Shown here: piece by piece, positions 27,717 through 35,272 of the stretch
Layout of the letters: each line of letters begins with the position of its first letter
Position numbering within the stretch: position 1 is the first letter of the stretch
Assembly (NCBI RefSeq): GCF_000297115.1
Contig: NZ_CAKP01000027.1
Span: 1-38,061 of the forward strand
DNA length: 38,061 nt
Source: Caloramator australicus RC3
Lineage (GTDB): Bacteria > Bacillota > Clostridia > Clostridiales > Caloramatoraceae
Direction of reading: 5' to 3'
Notes under the pieces: generated by a model
Database searches by the model: none
What the model was told of the DNA's origin: nothing
The model's input: the letters and a program-made list of their open reading frames with translations, nothing else
Made by a program: the position numbers and the translations under genes

Positions 27717-29090
27717 ATGTTTGATCTTGAAAGGGATTTTGATAAAAAGGTTCATTTTATTGGAATTGGTGGAATAAGCATGAGTGCCCTTGCTGAAATA
27801 CTTTTAGAATACGGCTACAAGGTTTCTGGTTCTGATAGGGCTAAATCCCACCTTACTGATAAGTTACAAGCAATGGGTGCAAAAATATTTATTGGACACG
27901 ATGCTAAAAATATTGAAGATGCAGATATTGTTGTTTATACTGCAGCTGTAAAGGATGATAATCCTGAACTTATGGAGGCAAGAAGTAGGAAATTGATAAT
28001 TTACGATAGAGCCGAATTTTTGGGACAAATAATGAAAAGATACAAAAAAGGTGTGGCAATTGCTGGAACTCATGGTAAAACCACAACAACCTCTTTAGTT
28101 TCATTGATGCTATTAAGGGCTAATCTTGATCCTACTTTAATGATAGGCGGAGAGGTTGATATATTAGGTGGAAATGTTAGGGTAGGTAAAAGTCCATACT
28201 TTGTTACAGAAGCCTGTGAATATAAAGAAAGCTTTTTAAAATTCTACCCTTTTATTGGTGTAATTTTAAACATCGATGCAGATCATTTAGATTATTATAA
28301 GGACATTAATCATATAAAAGAGGCCTTTTTAAAATTTGGTAAACTTATTCCTAAGGATGGTCTTGTTGTTGGGTATGCTGAAGATAAAAACGTCATAGAA
28401 ATTTTTAAAGACTTAGAATGCAATAAATTGACCTACGGGATAAACAGGGGAGATTTTCAGGCAGTAGAAATAAGATATGACGAAAAGGGATGTGCCTCCT
28501 TTAAAGTTAATCTAAACGATAAACTATATGGTGATTTTAAGCTATCTATTCCAGGTGAACATAATGTCCTTAATGCTCTAGCTACTATCGCCTGTGGGCA
28601 CTTTTTAGGAATTGATGTTGAAACAATTAAAAACAGCCTTTTAGAATTTAAAGGAACCCATAGAAGATTTGAGAAAAAAGGTGAAAAGAATGGAATAGTT
28701 GTGATAGATGACTATGCTCATCATCCTGCAGAAATAAAGGCTACAATTAAAGCTGCTAAAAACTATCCTCATAAAAAAATATACTGCGTATTTCAACCCC
28801 ACACATATACAAGAACATATACTCTATTCGATGAATTTTCAACTGCCTTTTTAGGAGTTGACAAACTTATTCTTACCGATATATATGCCGCAAGGGAAAA
28901 GGATACCGGACTTGTAAATTCTAAAATGCTCTCGGATGCAGTTGTTAAACACGGCGTTGACTCTATATACATCAAGGATTTTGATGAAATAGTAAACTAT
29001 TTAGAAGGTGAGCTAAAAGAAGGGGACCTTTTAATAACAATGGGTGCCGGAGATGTTTATAAAATCGGTGAAATGTTTTTAAAAAAGTAA
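27717..29090 (+). CDS. murC: UDP-N-acetylmuramate--L-alanine ligase
   Basis: 457 residues from ATG 27717 (MFDLERDFDKKVHFIGIGG). N-terminal Rossmann domain HFIGIGGISMSALAEI, central ATP-binding loop AGTHGKTTTTS, and the C-terminal ligase domain with VVIDDYAHHPAEIKA and FQPHTYTRT. It adds L-alanine to UDP-MurNAc in the cytoplasm, the first step of stem-peptide synthesis. AGGAGTGA lies just ahead of this ATG; the frame opens slightly earlier at a TTG with no ribosome site. Full length, divergent from purR and convergent with the acyl-ACP-reductase-like gene. Confidence 0.97.
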   Translation: MFDLERDFDKKVHFIGIGGISMSALAEILLEYGYKVSGSDRAKSHLTDKLQAMGAKIFIGHDAKNIEDADIVVYTAAVKDDNPELMEARSRKLIIYDRAEFLGQIMKRYKKGVAIAGTHGKTTTTSLVSLMLLRANLDPTLMIGGEVDILGGNVRVGKSPYFVTEACEYKESFLKFYPFIGVILNIDADHLDYYKDINHIKEAFLKFGKLIPKDGLVVGYAEDKNVIEIFKDLECNKLTYGINRGDFQAVEIRYDEKGCASFKVNLNDKLYGDFKLSIPGEHNVLNALATIACGHFLGIDVETIKNSLLEFKGTHRRFEKKGEKNGIVVIDDYAHHPAEIKATIKAAKNYPHKKIYCVFQPHTYTRTYTLFDEFSTAFLGVDKLILTDIYAAREKDTGLVNSKMLSDAVVKHGVDSIYIKDFDEIVNYLEGELKEGDLLITMGAGDVYKIGEMFLKK

Positions 29091-29112
29091 GCCCTGTATA
29101 ATGCAGGGCTTA
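29088..29112. terminator. Shared terminator between murC and the AAR-like gene
   Basis: TAAGCCCTG (29088-29096) pairs with CAGGGCTTA (29104-29112). The outer TAA on each strand is the stop codon of each gene. On the minus strand CTTTTTT follows, so termination is better supported for the minus-strand gene. Confidence 0.75.
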
Positions 29113-30180
29113 TGCTTTGGAAAAAGCTAATCTTTTTACCCTTTCGATGTCTTCCTTTGTAACAGGCCTTTCAAAACTTCTAAAGCCAGCAAGTTTAAAG
29201 CCATGCTTTTTAGCAAGATTATGTATCTCTTTAACCCTATCAAGGCTCAAATCCCTTCCTAAGGAATAGTTTTCAATTCTTCCCTCTAAAGCAAGGAGCA
29301 TGGTTTCAGCCATGCAGGCATATCCTGTTTTTGGTGGAAAACCAAAGTTAAAATTAAAGTTTACATCTCCAGGGATTTCAACGACTCCGCCCTCTATTAT
29401 TAATACATCCTGCCTTTTTTTTGCTACATCCTTTGAAACATCCCTTGGCCTTGCAACATCGCAAACTATTGCTCCCTTTTTTAAATATTCTGCCTCGATA
29501 ATGGCATCTTTAGAACTTGATACGGTTATAACAACGTCTGCATTTTGCAGGGCTTCCTTTATATCCGAAGTTACATAAACTTTTTTGTTGTAGTTTCCTT
29601 CTAATTTATTTGCAAATTCCTTTAACCTTTCCATATTCCTTGCAACAAGGAACATATTTTTTGATTTTGGTAATAAAAGTTCTGCACAAACCTTTCCTAT
29701 GGACCCTGTTGCGCCGATTACAGCAACATTGCATTCATCTAAGTATTTACCCATAATATCGACTGCCTTTTTTGTTGCTTCAACAGCTGTTGCAACGGTT
29801 AAGCTATTTCCAGATGTTACCGCGATGTTTACGTTTTTAGCGATAGTTATTCCGGCATCCCCAACAACCGATGTTAAAGCCCCAAGGCCTACAATGTCAA
29901 CATCCAATTTTTCTGCCATCTTTGCCGCCTTTATTATTCTTTTTAAAACATAATCTTCAGGTAAGGATAACATCTGATTTGATGTTAAAGGAACGGCTAT
30001 AAAATAACCTTCTGTTTCTGAAAATTCACTTTTTACCCCTGTTATTTTAGATATTTTTATAGGAGGTAAAAATTTTATTATCCTCTCAACATTTTTTTCT
30101 GAAAGATTTTTTAGAAACTTAAATTTTCTGCTAACATCAGTATATTCAATTGGATGAATAATAAAGGCAAATCTTTTCAT
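29110..30180 (-). CDS. Acyl-ACP-reductase-like dehydrogenase (COG5322-type)
   Basis: 356 residues from ATG 30180 (MKRFAFIIHPIEYTDVSRKF). A Rossmann nucleotide-binding motif VAVIGATGSIGKVCAELL is at 153-170. The C-terminal part IIEGGVVEIPGD ... GYACMAETMLLALEGRIENYS (261-306) parallels the cyanobacterial long-chain acyl-ACP reductase (AAR), including Cys289 where AAR has its acyl-accepting cysteine; GALTSVV near residue 100 and HGFKLAGF near 327 also match AAR order. AAR reduces acyl-ACP to aldehyde; what this clostridial relative reduces is unknown, and such genes are often labelled shikimate dehydrogenase-like or amino-acid dehydrogenase. GGAGGGG sets the start. Own promoter with a GTGCAC dyad; downstream of asnS, convergent with murC. 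Confidence 0.8.
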   Translation of the reverse strand: MKRFAFIIHPIEYTDVSRKFKFLKNLSEKNVERIIKFLPPIKISKITGVKSEFSETEGYFIAVPLTSNQMLSLPEDYVLKRIIKAAKMAEKLDVDIVGLGALTSVVGDAGITIAKNVNIAVTSGNSLTVATAVEATKKAVDIMGKYLDECNVAVIGATGSIGKVCAELLLPKSKNMFLVARNMERLKEFANKLEGNYNKKVYVTSDIKEALQNADVVITVSSSKDAIIEAEYLKKGAIVCDVARPRDVSKDVAKKRQDVLIIEGGVVEIPGDVNFNFNFGFPPKTGYACMAETMLLALEGRIENYSLGRDLSLDRVKEIHNLAKKHGFKLAGFRSFERPVTKEDIERVKRLAFSKA

Positions 30181-30196
30181 CCCGACCCCTCCATTG

Positions 30197-30255
30197 GTGC
30201 ACAATATGTGCACGTCTTTTAATAATATTTTAAGTCCTTTTACCATTATTTTCAA
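30197..30255 (-). promoter_or_regulatory. Promoter and GTGCAC dyad operator of the AAR-like gene
   Basis: Minus-strand TTGAAA (30250-30255) and TAAAAT (30227-30232) with 17 bases between, predicted start near 30220. Directly downstream lie two GTGCAC palindromes (30197-30202 and 30208-30213) spaced 11 bases centre to centre, inside the leader and just ahead of the ribosome site. Such a dyad at +7 to +23 suits a repressor. Sequence seen; the regulator is unknown. Confidence 0.5.
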
Positions 30256-30267
30256 GTATATTCTATA

Positions 30268-30309
30268 AATAAAAAACACCTTTTTAGACTTTTCATCTAA
30301 AAAGGTGTT
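30268..30309 (-). terminator. Intrinsic terminator of asnS
   Basis: AACACCTTTTTAGA (30275-30288) pairs perfectly with TCTAAAAAGGTGTT (30296-30309), followed on the minus strand by TTTTATTTAT. A near-copy of its core is the terminator at 35156-35193. Confidence 0.8.
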
Positions 30310-30358
30310 GGTAAATTATAGTAATGTCAAAAAGTCAAAATGTCAAGTGCCTGTCACT

Positions 30359-31750
30359 TTAGAATTCAGCATTTCTTGGGGTTCTTGGGAATGGGATAAC
30401 GTCCCTTATGTTGCTCATCCCTGTTAGATACATTATCATTCTTTCAAAACCAAGGCCATATCCTGCGTGCTTTGTTCCACCGTATTTTCTAAGTTCTAGA
30501 TACCACCAGTAGTCCTCCTCTTTCATTCCAAGCTCTCTTATTCTGTTTAAAAGCACATCGTATCTTTCTTCCCTTTGGCTTCCTCCGATTATCTCTCCAA
30601 CTCCAGGAACCAAAAGGTCTGCTGCTGCAACAGTCTTTCCATCATCATTCAATCTCATATAGAAGGCCTTTATATCCTTTGGATAATTAGTTACAAATAC
30701 TGGCTTTTTAAATATTTTTTCTGTGATATATCTTTCATGTTCTGTTTGTAGGTCGCATCCCCATTCAACTGGGAATTGGAAGTTCTCTCCTGATTTTTTC
30801 AAAAGCTCTATTGCTTCTGTGTATGTTATTCTTGCAAATTCTGAATTAACAACATTATTTAATCTTTCAAATAATGTATTGTCAATGAAATTATTGAAAA
30901 ACTCCATCTCCTCTGGGCAATTTTCAAGAACATAGCTGATTATATATTTAACCATATCCTCTGCAAGGTCCATATAATCGTTAAGATCAGCAAAGGCAAT
31001 CTCTGGCTCAATCATCCAAAACTCCGATGCATGTCTTGGTGTATTTGAATTTTCTGCTCTAAAGGTTGGTCCAAAGGTATAAACCTTTTTAAAGGCAAGG
31101 GCATAAACTTCTGCTTCTAATTGTCCTGAAACTGTAAGATTTGTTTCCTTGCCAAAAAAGTCTTCAGAAAAATCAATTGAACCATCTTCCTTTCTTGGAA
31201 GATTATTAAGATCAAGGGTAGTTACTCTAAACATTTGTCCTGCGCCTTCGCAGTCGCTTCCTGTTATTATTGGAGTATGAACATAAACAAAGCCTCTTTC
31301 TTGGAAGAACTTATGAATAGCATAGGCTGCAACTGACCTTACCCTAAATACTGCTGAAAAGGTATTGCTCCTTGGTCTTAGGTGGGCTATAGTCCTTAGG
31401 TATTCAAAGGAATGCTTTTTCTTTTGTAGCGGATAATCAGAATGGGAATATCCTTCAACTACTATCCTATCCGCATGAACTTCAAAGGGCTGCTTTGCAC
31501 CGGGTGTTTCAACCAACTTACCTTCCACAGTTATTGATGAACTAATGGGAAGCTTTTCAATTTCCTTAAAATTATCTATTTTTTCGTCAAATACAATTTG
31601 AAGATTTTTAAAGAAGGTTCCGTCATTAAGCTCAATAAATCCAAAGCTTTTAGAACTTCTAACTGTTCTTATCCAGCCGCTAACTTTAACCTCTTGATTT
31701 AGATACTTTTCTTGATGTCTATAAAGTTCCTTTACTTCAACCTCAAACAT
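30359..31750 (-). CDS. asnS: Asparaginyl-tRNA synthetase
   Basis: 463 residues, class IIb synthetase. An N-terminal OB fold (about 18-100, [23 protein letters not shown]) binds the anticodon. The catalytic core has motif 2 [21 protein letters not shown], whose [12 protein letters not shown] form marks AsnRS rather than AspRS, and motif 3 [13 protein letters not shown]. It charges tRNA-Asn. GGGAGGATAAAC sets the ATG at 31750. Controlled by the T-box leader directly upstream. Confidence 0.97.
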   Translation of the reverse strand: MFEVEVKELYRHQEKYLNQEVKVSGWIRTVRSSKSFGFIELNDGTFFKNLQIVFDEKIDNFKEIEKLPISSSITVEGKLVETPGAKQPFEVHADRIVVEGYSHSDYPLQKKKHSFEYLRTIAHLRPRSNTFSAVFRVRSVAAYAIHKFFQERGFVYVHTPIITGSDCEGAGQMFRVTTLDLNNLPRKEDGSIDFSEDFFGKETNLTVSGQLEAEVYALAFKKVYTFGPTFRAENSNTPRHASEFWMIEPEIAFADLNDYMDLAEDMVKYIISYVLENCPEEMEFFNNFIDNTLFERLNNVVNSEFARITYTEAIELLKKSGENFQFPVEWGCDLQTEHERYITEKIFKKPVFVTNYPKDIKAFYMRLNDDGKTVAAADLLVPGVGEIIGGSQREERYDVLLNRIRELGMKEEDYWWYLELRKYGGTKHAGYGLGFERMIMYLTGMSNIRDVIPFPRTPRNAEF

Positions 31751-31783
31751 GTTTATCCTCCCTTTCCTGTATGTTTTTACAAA

Positions 31784-32045
31784 TTAAAAAGCCCTTCATC
31801 CCTAAATGGGACGAAAGGCTTAACTTCCGCGGTGCCACCCAAATTGCCAAAATGGCCTCTTTGAAGGTACTAACATACCCCCTGGATTTAACGTTCCAGC
31901 CACGTCTTAGCCTACTCTCTTACGATTTCGGTAAGAAACTCCGGGATGTTCTTCAATATAGGCTTCGTATCGGTCTTCCACCGCCACCGACTCGCTATGA
32001 CTACGTCCCATATCTACTCTTCCCATCATAGTCTTTTAATATTTA
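31784..32045 (-). ncRNA. T-box riboswitch leader of asnS
   Basis: The leader holds the T-box core TGGGTGGCACCGCGG (31827-31841 on the plus strand), followed by a terminator in which AAGCCTTTCGTCCC (31808-31821) pairs with GGGATGAAGGGCTT (31789-31802) and then TTTTTAA. Upstream is a stem I region of about 180 bases. An AAC at 31948-31950 within GAAGAACATCC is the likely Asn specifier codon. Uncharged tRNA-Asn should stabilise the antiterminator and switch asnS on. T-box and terminator are clear; the specifier placement is my reading. Confidence 0.93.
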
Positions 32046-32051
32046 TATAAA

Positions 32052-32080
32052 ATTATAATATTTGATATTAGTATTGTCAA
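32052..32080 (-). promoter_or_regulatory. Consensus sigma-A promoter of the asnS T-box
   Basis: Minus-strand TTGACA (32075-32080) and TATAAT (32052-32057), both perfect, with 17 bases between. The predicted start is near 32045. Confidence 0.85.
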
Positions 32081-32138
32081 ATAAAAGTAGAAATTATGAT
32101 AAAATAATTATAACTTTACATTAAAGGATGGTGTTAAT

Positions 32139-32759
32139 ATGAATAGAATCCACTTAAATCCCACCGATCCAATAGTTAAATACATATCAATTAAGGATAA
32201 AAGAGTAAAGGAACTTATAGAAAGGGTTGGAGAAATACAATTAGATCTTGGCAAAAATTATTTTTCTTCTTTAGTTCAATCTATAGTAGGTCAACAGCTT
32301 TCGATGAAGGCTGCTGAAACTATTTGGAATAGACTTGTTTTTATTTTAGGTGACATAAACTGCGACAATATTATAAACGCTCCTTTTGAAACTTTAAAAA
32401 GCATAGGACTCTCTAAAAGCAAAATAGCATATATTAAGGATCTCGCAGAAAAGGTCAATGAAGGAGCTGTAAACCTTGATATAATAGATTCCCTTTCAGA
32501 TGAAGAAATAATAGATGAACTTATTAAAGTCAAAGGTATAGGCAAATGGACAGCAGAAATGTTTTTAATATTTTCATTAGGAAGGATGGATGTTTTTTCA
32601 ATGAACGATTTAGGCCTTCAAAAAGCCGTCCAATGGCTTTTTAAACTTGAAGGTCTCCCACCAAAGGAATTTCTTTTGGATTTTACATCGAAATTTAAAC
32701 CCTACAGAACTATATTATCCCTTTATCTTTGGGGTGCAATAAATAAGGGGCTCATATGA
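32139..32759 (+). CDS. DNA-3-methyladenine glycosylase II (AlkA-like)
   Basis: 206 residues of the HhH-GPD superfamily. SLVQSIVGQQLSMKAAETIW at about 44-63, helix-hairpin-helix VKGIGKWTAEMFL at 131-143, and catalytic Asp157 in DVFSMNDLGLQKA. It removes alkylated bases. The short form lacks the N-terminal AlkA domain of E. coli, as is common in Firmicutes. AAAGGATGGTG sets the ATG. Divergent from asnS. Its end overlaps the flavodoxin gene on the other strand by 8 bases within a palindrome. Confidence 0.92.
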   Translation: MNRIHLNPTDPIVKYISIKDKRVKELIERVGEIQLDLGKNYFSSLVQSIVGQQLSMKAAETIWNRLVFILGDINCDNIINAPFETLKSIGLSKSKIAYIKDLAEKVNEGAVNLDIIDSLSDEEIIDELIKVKGIGKWTAEMFLIFSLGRMDVFSMNDLGLQKAVQWLFKLEGLPPKEFLLDFTSKFKPYRTILSLYLWGAINKGLI

Positions 32760-32766
32760 GCCCCTT
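32745..32766. terminator. Palindrome spanning both stop codons of alkA-like and flavodoxin genes
   Basis: A 22-base perfect palindrome with core GGGGCTCATATGAGCCCC. Each strand reads Lys-Gly-Leu-Ile-stop through it. Probably a bidirectional terminator, though T-runs are weak on both sides. Confidence 0.6.
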
Positions 32767-33225
32767 GAGCCAATTCTCTATTCTTTTTTCAACTTCTATT
32801 TTATTTTTTATAAAAGAATCCTTAAAGCCAATTTCATCAGAGATAATCAAATTCATTTTTTTGGTGAAATATTCATAAGCCTTTTTCTCGTCCGCTGCAA
32901 AGGTCGAAAATAGGTATATCTTCTTGTCATTTAAAGGATGATTTTCAATAAAAGATAGCACATATGGACAAGGTCTTCCTGCCCAAATTGGAGTCCCTAA
33001 AAATATTGTATCGTAAAACTCCCAATTAGGCACTCCCTCAACCTCCGGCCTTTCTCCAAAAAGGGACATCTTTCCACCATAAAAGAACTTCCAAAATCCC
33101 TTATACTTAAACTCTTTTAAGGGCTTTATCTTTATAATTTCAAATCCTGTCCTTTCAGCAATCTTATTTGCCACAAACTCTGTATCCCCATCAAGGGAAA
33201 AATAAACAACAGCACCTTTTTTCAT
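32752..33225 (-). CDS. Flavodoxin-like protein
   Basis: 157 residues. The N-terminus GAVVYFSLDGDTEFVANKIAE has the strand-plus-FMN-phosphate-loop pattern of flavodoxins, with SLDGDTE in place of the usual T/SxTGNT; IFLGTPIWAGRPCPYVLSFI is the typical W-containing FMN loop of the flavodoxin_4/YqgF-type group. Probably an FMN electron carrier or a small oxidoreductase. AGAAGGTC ahead of the ATG. It follows the SDR gene by 32 bases, so both may be one transcript. Confidence 0.82.
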   Translation of the reverse strand: MKKGAVVYFSLDGDTEFVANKIAERTGFEIIKIKPLKEFKYKGFWKFFYGGKMSLFGERPEVEGVPNWEFYDTIFLGTPIWAGRPCPYVLSFIENHPLNDKKIYLFSTFAADEKKAYEYFTKKMNLIISDEIGFKDSFIKNKIEVEKRIENWLKGLI

Positions 33226-33257
33226 AATAAGACCTTCTTTCTATAAATTATTTATTT

Positions 33258-34016
33258 TTACACATAAATCATCTTCCTTGTCATGCCTCCATCAACTATG
33301 AAATTTGCACCTGTTATGAAGGAATTTTGTGGATCGATTAAAAATAAAACTAGCGATGCTATATCATCCTCGTTGCCAACTCTTCCTGCTGGATGTTGCT
33401 TATGGTCCATTTCCGTTAAATTTGCGATATATCGTTGGCTTTGCTTCTTAAGGTGGCTAACCTCAATCCATCCTGGACTTATACAGTTTACCCTTACATC
33501 AGGCCCAAGGCTTATGGCCAGGGCATGGGTTAGGGCAAATACTCCCCCCTTTGATGCTGAATAGGCCTCGGTATTCGGTTCCGACATGAAGGCCCTTGTT
33601 GAAGCTATGTTTATTATGGAGCCTTTTCTTTCTTTTATGTAGGGTGCACAGTATTTTGAACATAAAAATGCACCAGTCAAGTTTACTCCAATTACCCTGT
33701 TCCACTCATCGAGGCTAAGTTCTGTTATAGACTTATTTATTGAAATTGCAGCGTTGTTTATTAAAACGTCAATTTCACCGAAAATTTTTACCGTTTCTTC
33801 AATAAGTTTTTTAACATCATCCTCCTTCGATACATCGCAGTGAATAAATTTAATGTTGCCTAATGAGCTCAATTCCCTTTCCGTTTCTTCTCCTGCCTCT
33901 TTATCTATTTCTGCAATTATGACGTTATAATTTTCTTTTAATAGTCTTTTAGCTATTCCCCTTCCTATTCCTTGACCTCCACCCGTTATAATTGCTGTTC
34001 TTTTATGATTATCCAT
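33258..34016 (-). CDS. Short-chain dehydrogenase/reductase (classical SDR)
   Basis: 252 residues. Cofactor motif TGGGQGIG at 11-18, an Asp at 61 (CDVS), NNAA at 87-90, and the catalytic set Asn112, Ser139 (INIAST), Tyr152 and Lys156 (YSASK). The C-terminus has PGWIEV and the family ending FITGANFIVDGGMTRKM. NAD(P)-dependent oxidation or reduction of an alcohol/ketone; the substrate cannot be told. GAGGTGG ahead of the ATG. Together with the flavodoxin downstream it may be a small redox unit. Confidence 0.92.
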   Translation of the reverse strand: MDNHKRTAIITGGGQGIGRGIAKRLLKENYNVIIAEIDKEAGEETERELSSLGNIKFIHCDVSKEDDVKKLIEETVKIFGEIDVLINNAAISINKSITELSLDEWNRVIGVNLTGAFLCSKYCAPYIKERKGSIINIASTRAFMSEPNTEAYSASKGGVFALTHALAISLGPDVRVNCISPGWIEVSHLKKQSQRYIANLTEMDHKQHPAGRVGNEDDIASLVLFLIDPQNSFITGANFIVDGGMTRKMIYV

Positions 34017-34134
34017 ATCGCCACCTCACATTTTTATCTCTTACTAAATTTATTCTCCCCAATGTGTTTATTTCCTACCAATATATAAAAATTTTTAGTC
34101 ATTTAAGTAAATAAAATTCTTAATAAGTGAAAGT

Positions 34135-34167
34135 AAAAAAGACCTGTAAGCTATAAAGCCACAGGCC
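34135..34167 (-). terminator. Terminator of the tRNA-Pro transcript
   Basis: GACCTGT (34141-34147) pairs with ACAGGCC (34161-34167) with one G-U pair and inner AGC/GCC pairing, followed on the minus strand by six T (34135-34140). Confidence 0.75.
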
Positions 34168-34171
34168 ATTT

Positions 34172-34247
34172 TGGTCGGGGCGACAGGACTCGAACCTGCG
34201 ACCTTATGGTCCCGAACCACACGCGCTACCACCTGCGCTACGCCCCG
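34172..34247 (-). tRNA. tRNA-Pro (anticodon CGG)
   Basis: 76 nt including encoded CCA. Acceptor CGGGGCG/CGCCCCG, anticodon loop TTCGGGA giving anticodon CGG (reads CCG), and T-arm GCAGGTTCGAGTCCTGT. C1-G72 and A73 fit bacterial tRNA-Pro. Confidence 0.95.
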
Positions 34248-34278
34248 GTAAAAATTTCCTTATGAGATTATAAAATAA

Positions 34279-34300
34279 GGTTTAGCCTTAAGGCTAAACC
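34279..34300 (-). terminator. Palindrome between the two tRNA-Pro genes
   Basis: A 22-base perfect palindrome with core TTTAGCCTTAAGGCTAAA, 2 bases after the CCA end of tRNA-Pro(UGG). On the minus strand TTATTTTATAAT follows. A partial terminator or processing signal is likely, allowing some read-through into tRNA-Pro(CGG). Confidence 0.6.
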
Positions 34301-34302
34301 TA

Positions 34303-34378
34303 TGGTCGGGGTGACAGGGATTGAACCTGCGACCTCATGGTCCCAAACCACGCGCGCTCCCATCTGCGCCACACCCCG
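34303..34378 (-). tRNA. tRNA-Pro (anticodon UGG)
   Basis: 76 nt including encoded CCA. Acceptor CGGGGTG/CACCCCG, anticodon loop TTTGGGA giving UGG (reads CCA and by wobble other Pro codons), and T-arm GCAGGTTCAATCCCTGT. First tRNA of the pair. Confidence 0.95.
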
Positions 34379-34393
34379 CTATCGACAAAATAA

Positions 34394-34422
34394 ATTATAA
34401 GACATTTTTTTTATTTTTTCAA
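34394..34422 (-). promoter_or_regulatory. Promoter of the tRNA-Pro pair
   Basis: Minus-strand TTGAAA (34417-34422) and perfect TATAAT (34394-34399) with 17 bases between; the predicted start lies about 9 bases before the first tRNA. Confidence 0.75.
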
Positions 34423-34455
34423 GTGTTTTTTTGTGGAATTTTTGCCTATTTAGTA

Positions 34456-35088
34456 TCAGCGAACAAAATTAGTAAAAATCTTTTTCTCCTTTTCAGGCTC
34501 AAGGACTATACCTTCTCCACTCTTTTTTAATTTCAAAAGCCATGCCATGTTTTTGCCAAGAAGTCTCATTATCTGAACTCCCTCTTCATCCTGATAAACT
34601 TCCCCAGGCTTTGCACCATGAATTACATTCCAATAGTTTGTCGTTGGAATGAGCATTTCTGAATAAAGAAGATAATTGTTAAGCTGTTCAAAGGTTGTAA
34701 CCCCACCTGAACGTCTCACAGCAACTACTGAAGCTCCTACTTTATGCCTAAAAAGCCCTCCATTTGCTGATGCAACATAAAAGGCTCTGTCTAAAAAGGC
34801 CTTCATGGTTGCAGCAATGCCGGAATAGTGAACTGGTGAGCCTAAAATTATCCCATCAGCGTTTTTCATCTTTTGAATCCATTCATTTACCTCGTCATCC
34901 GTTATGCATCTTTCATTTTTATTTTTGTAGCACATCCCGCAGGCTATGCAGCCTCTTATAATTTTATCTCCAACATGGACTATTTCAGCTTCAATTCCTT
35001 CCTTTTCAAGTTCCTCTGCTACAATTTTTATAGCATGATATGTATTTCCTTCCTTTTTTGGGCTTCCGTTAAAGGCAACAACCTTCAT
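34456..35088 (-). CDS. NADPH-dependent FMN reductase-like flavoprotein (iron-sulfur flavoprotein type)
   Basis: 210 residues from ATG 35088 (MKVVAFNGSPKKEGNTY). FNGSPKKEGNT is the FMN phosphate loop; cysteines 47, 50, 53 and 61 (GCIACGMCYKNKNERC) resemble the compact cysteine motif of iron-sulfur flavoproteins; then ADGIILGSPVHYSGIAATMKAFLDR. Probably a flavin-dependent reductase of the WrbA/Isf group. The longer open frame upstream is rejected because GGGGGAAGG lies just before this ATG and the extension crosses a terminator tail. Substrate unknown. Confidence 0.88.
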   Translation of the reverse strand: MKVVAFNGSPKKEGNTYHAIKIVAEELEKEGIEAEIVHVGDKIIRGCIACGMCYKNKNERCITDDEVNEWIQKMKNADGIILGSPVHYSGIAATMKAFLDRAFYVASANGGLFRHKVGASVVAVRRSGGVTTFEQLNNYLLYSEMLIPTTNYWNVIHGAKPGEVYQDEEGVQIMRLLGKNMAWLLKLKKSGEGIVLEPEKEKKIFTNFVR

Positions 35089-35155
35089 ACACCTTCCCCC
35101 TTTCTTTTTTTTAAAATTATACCAAGAAGGATATATTAATTCAATAAAGTCAAAA

Positions 35156-35193
35156 AATATAGGGCACTTTTTAGATTTTTCATCTAAAAGTGC
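35156..35193 (-). terminator. Terminator downstream of the small membrane protein gene
   Basis: GGCACTTTTTAGAT (35163-35176) pairs with ATCTAAAAGTGCC (35181-35193) with one bulge; on the minus strand CTATATTTTTTG follows. Its core and loop nearly repeat those of the asnS terminator. The stretch 35194-35272 holds nothing else I can support. Confidence 0.75.
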
Positions 35194-35272
35194 CACATAT
35201 ATTAGGCGTTACTTTTTGAAATTGAGATCAGCCATTGTCTGGTGAATGGGTTTTATTTATGGGTTGATAAGC

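Noticed and set aside
34321-34530. 69-codon plus-strand open frame
   Set aside because: It runs through the antisense of a tRNA gene and the 3' end of the flavoprotein gene.
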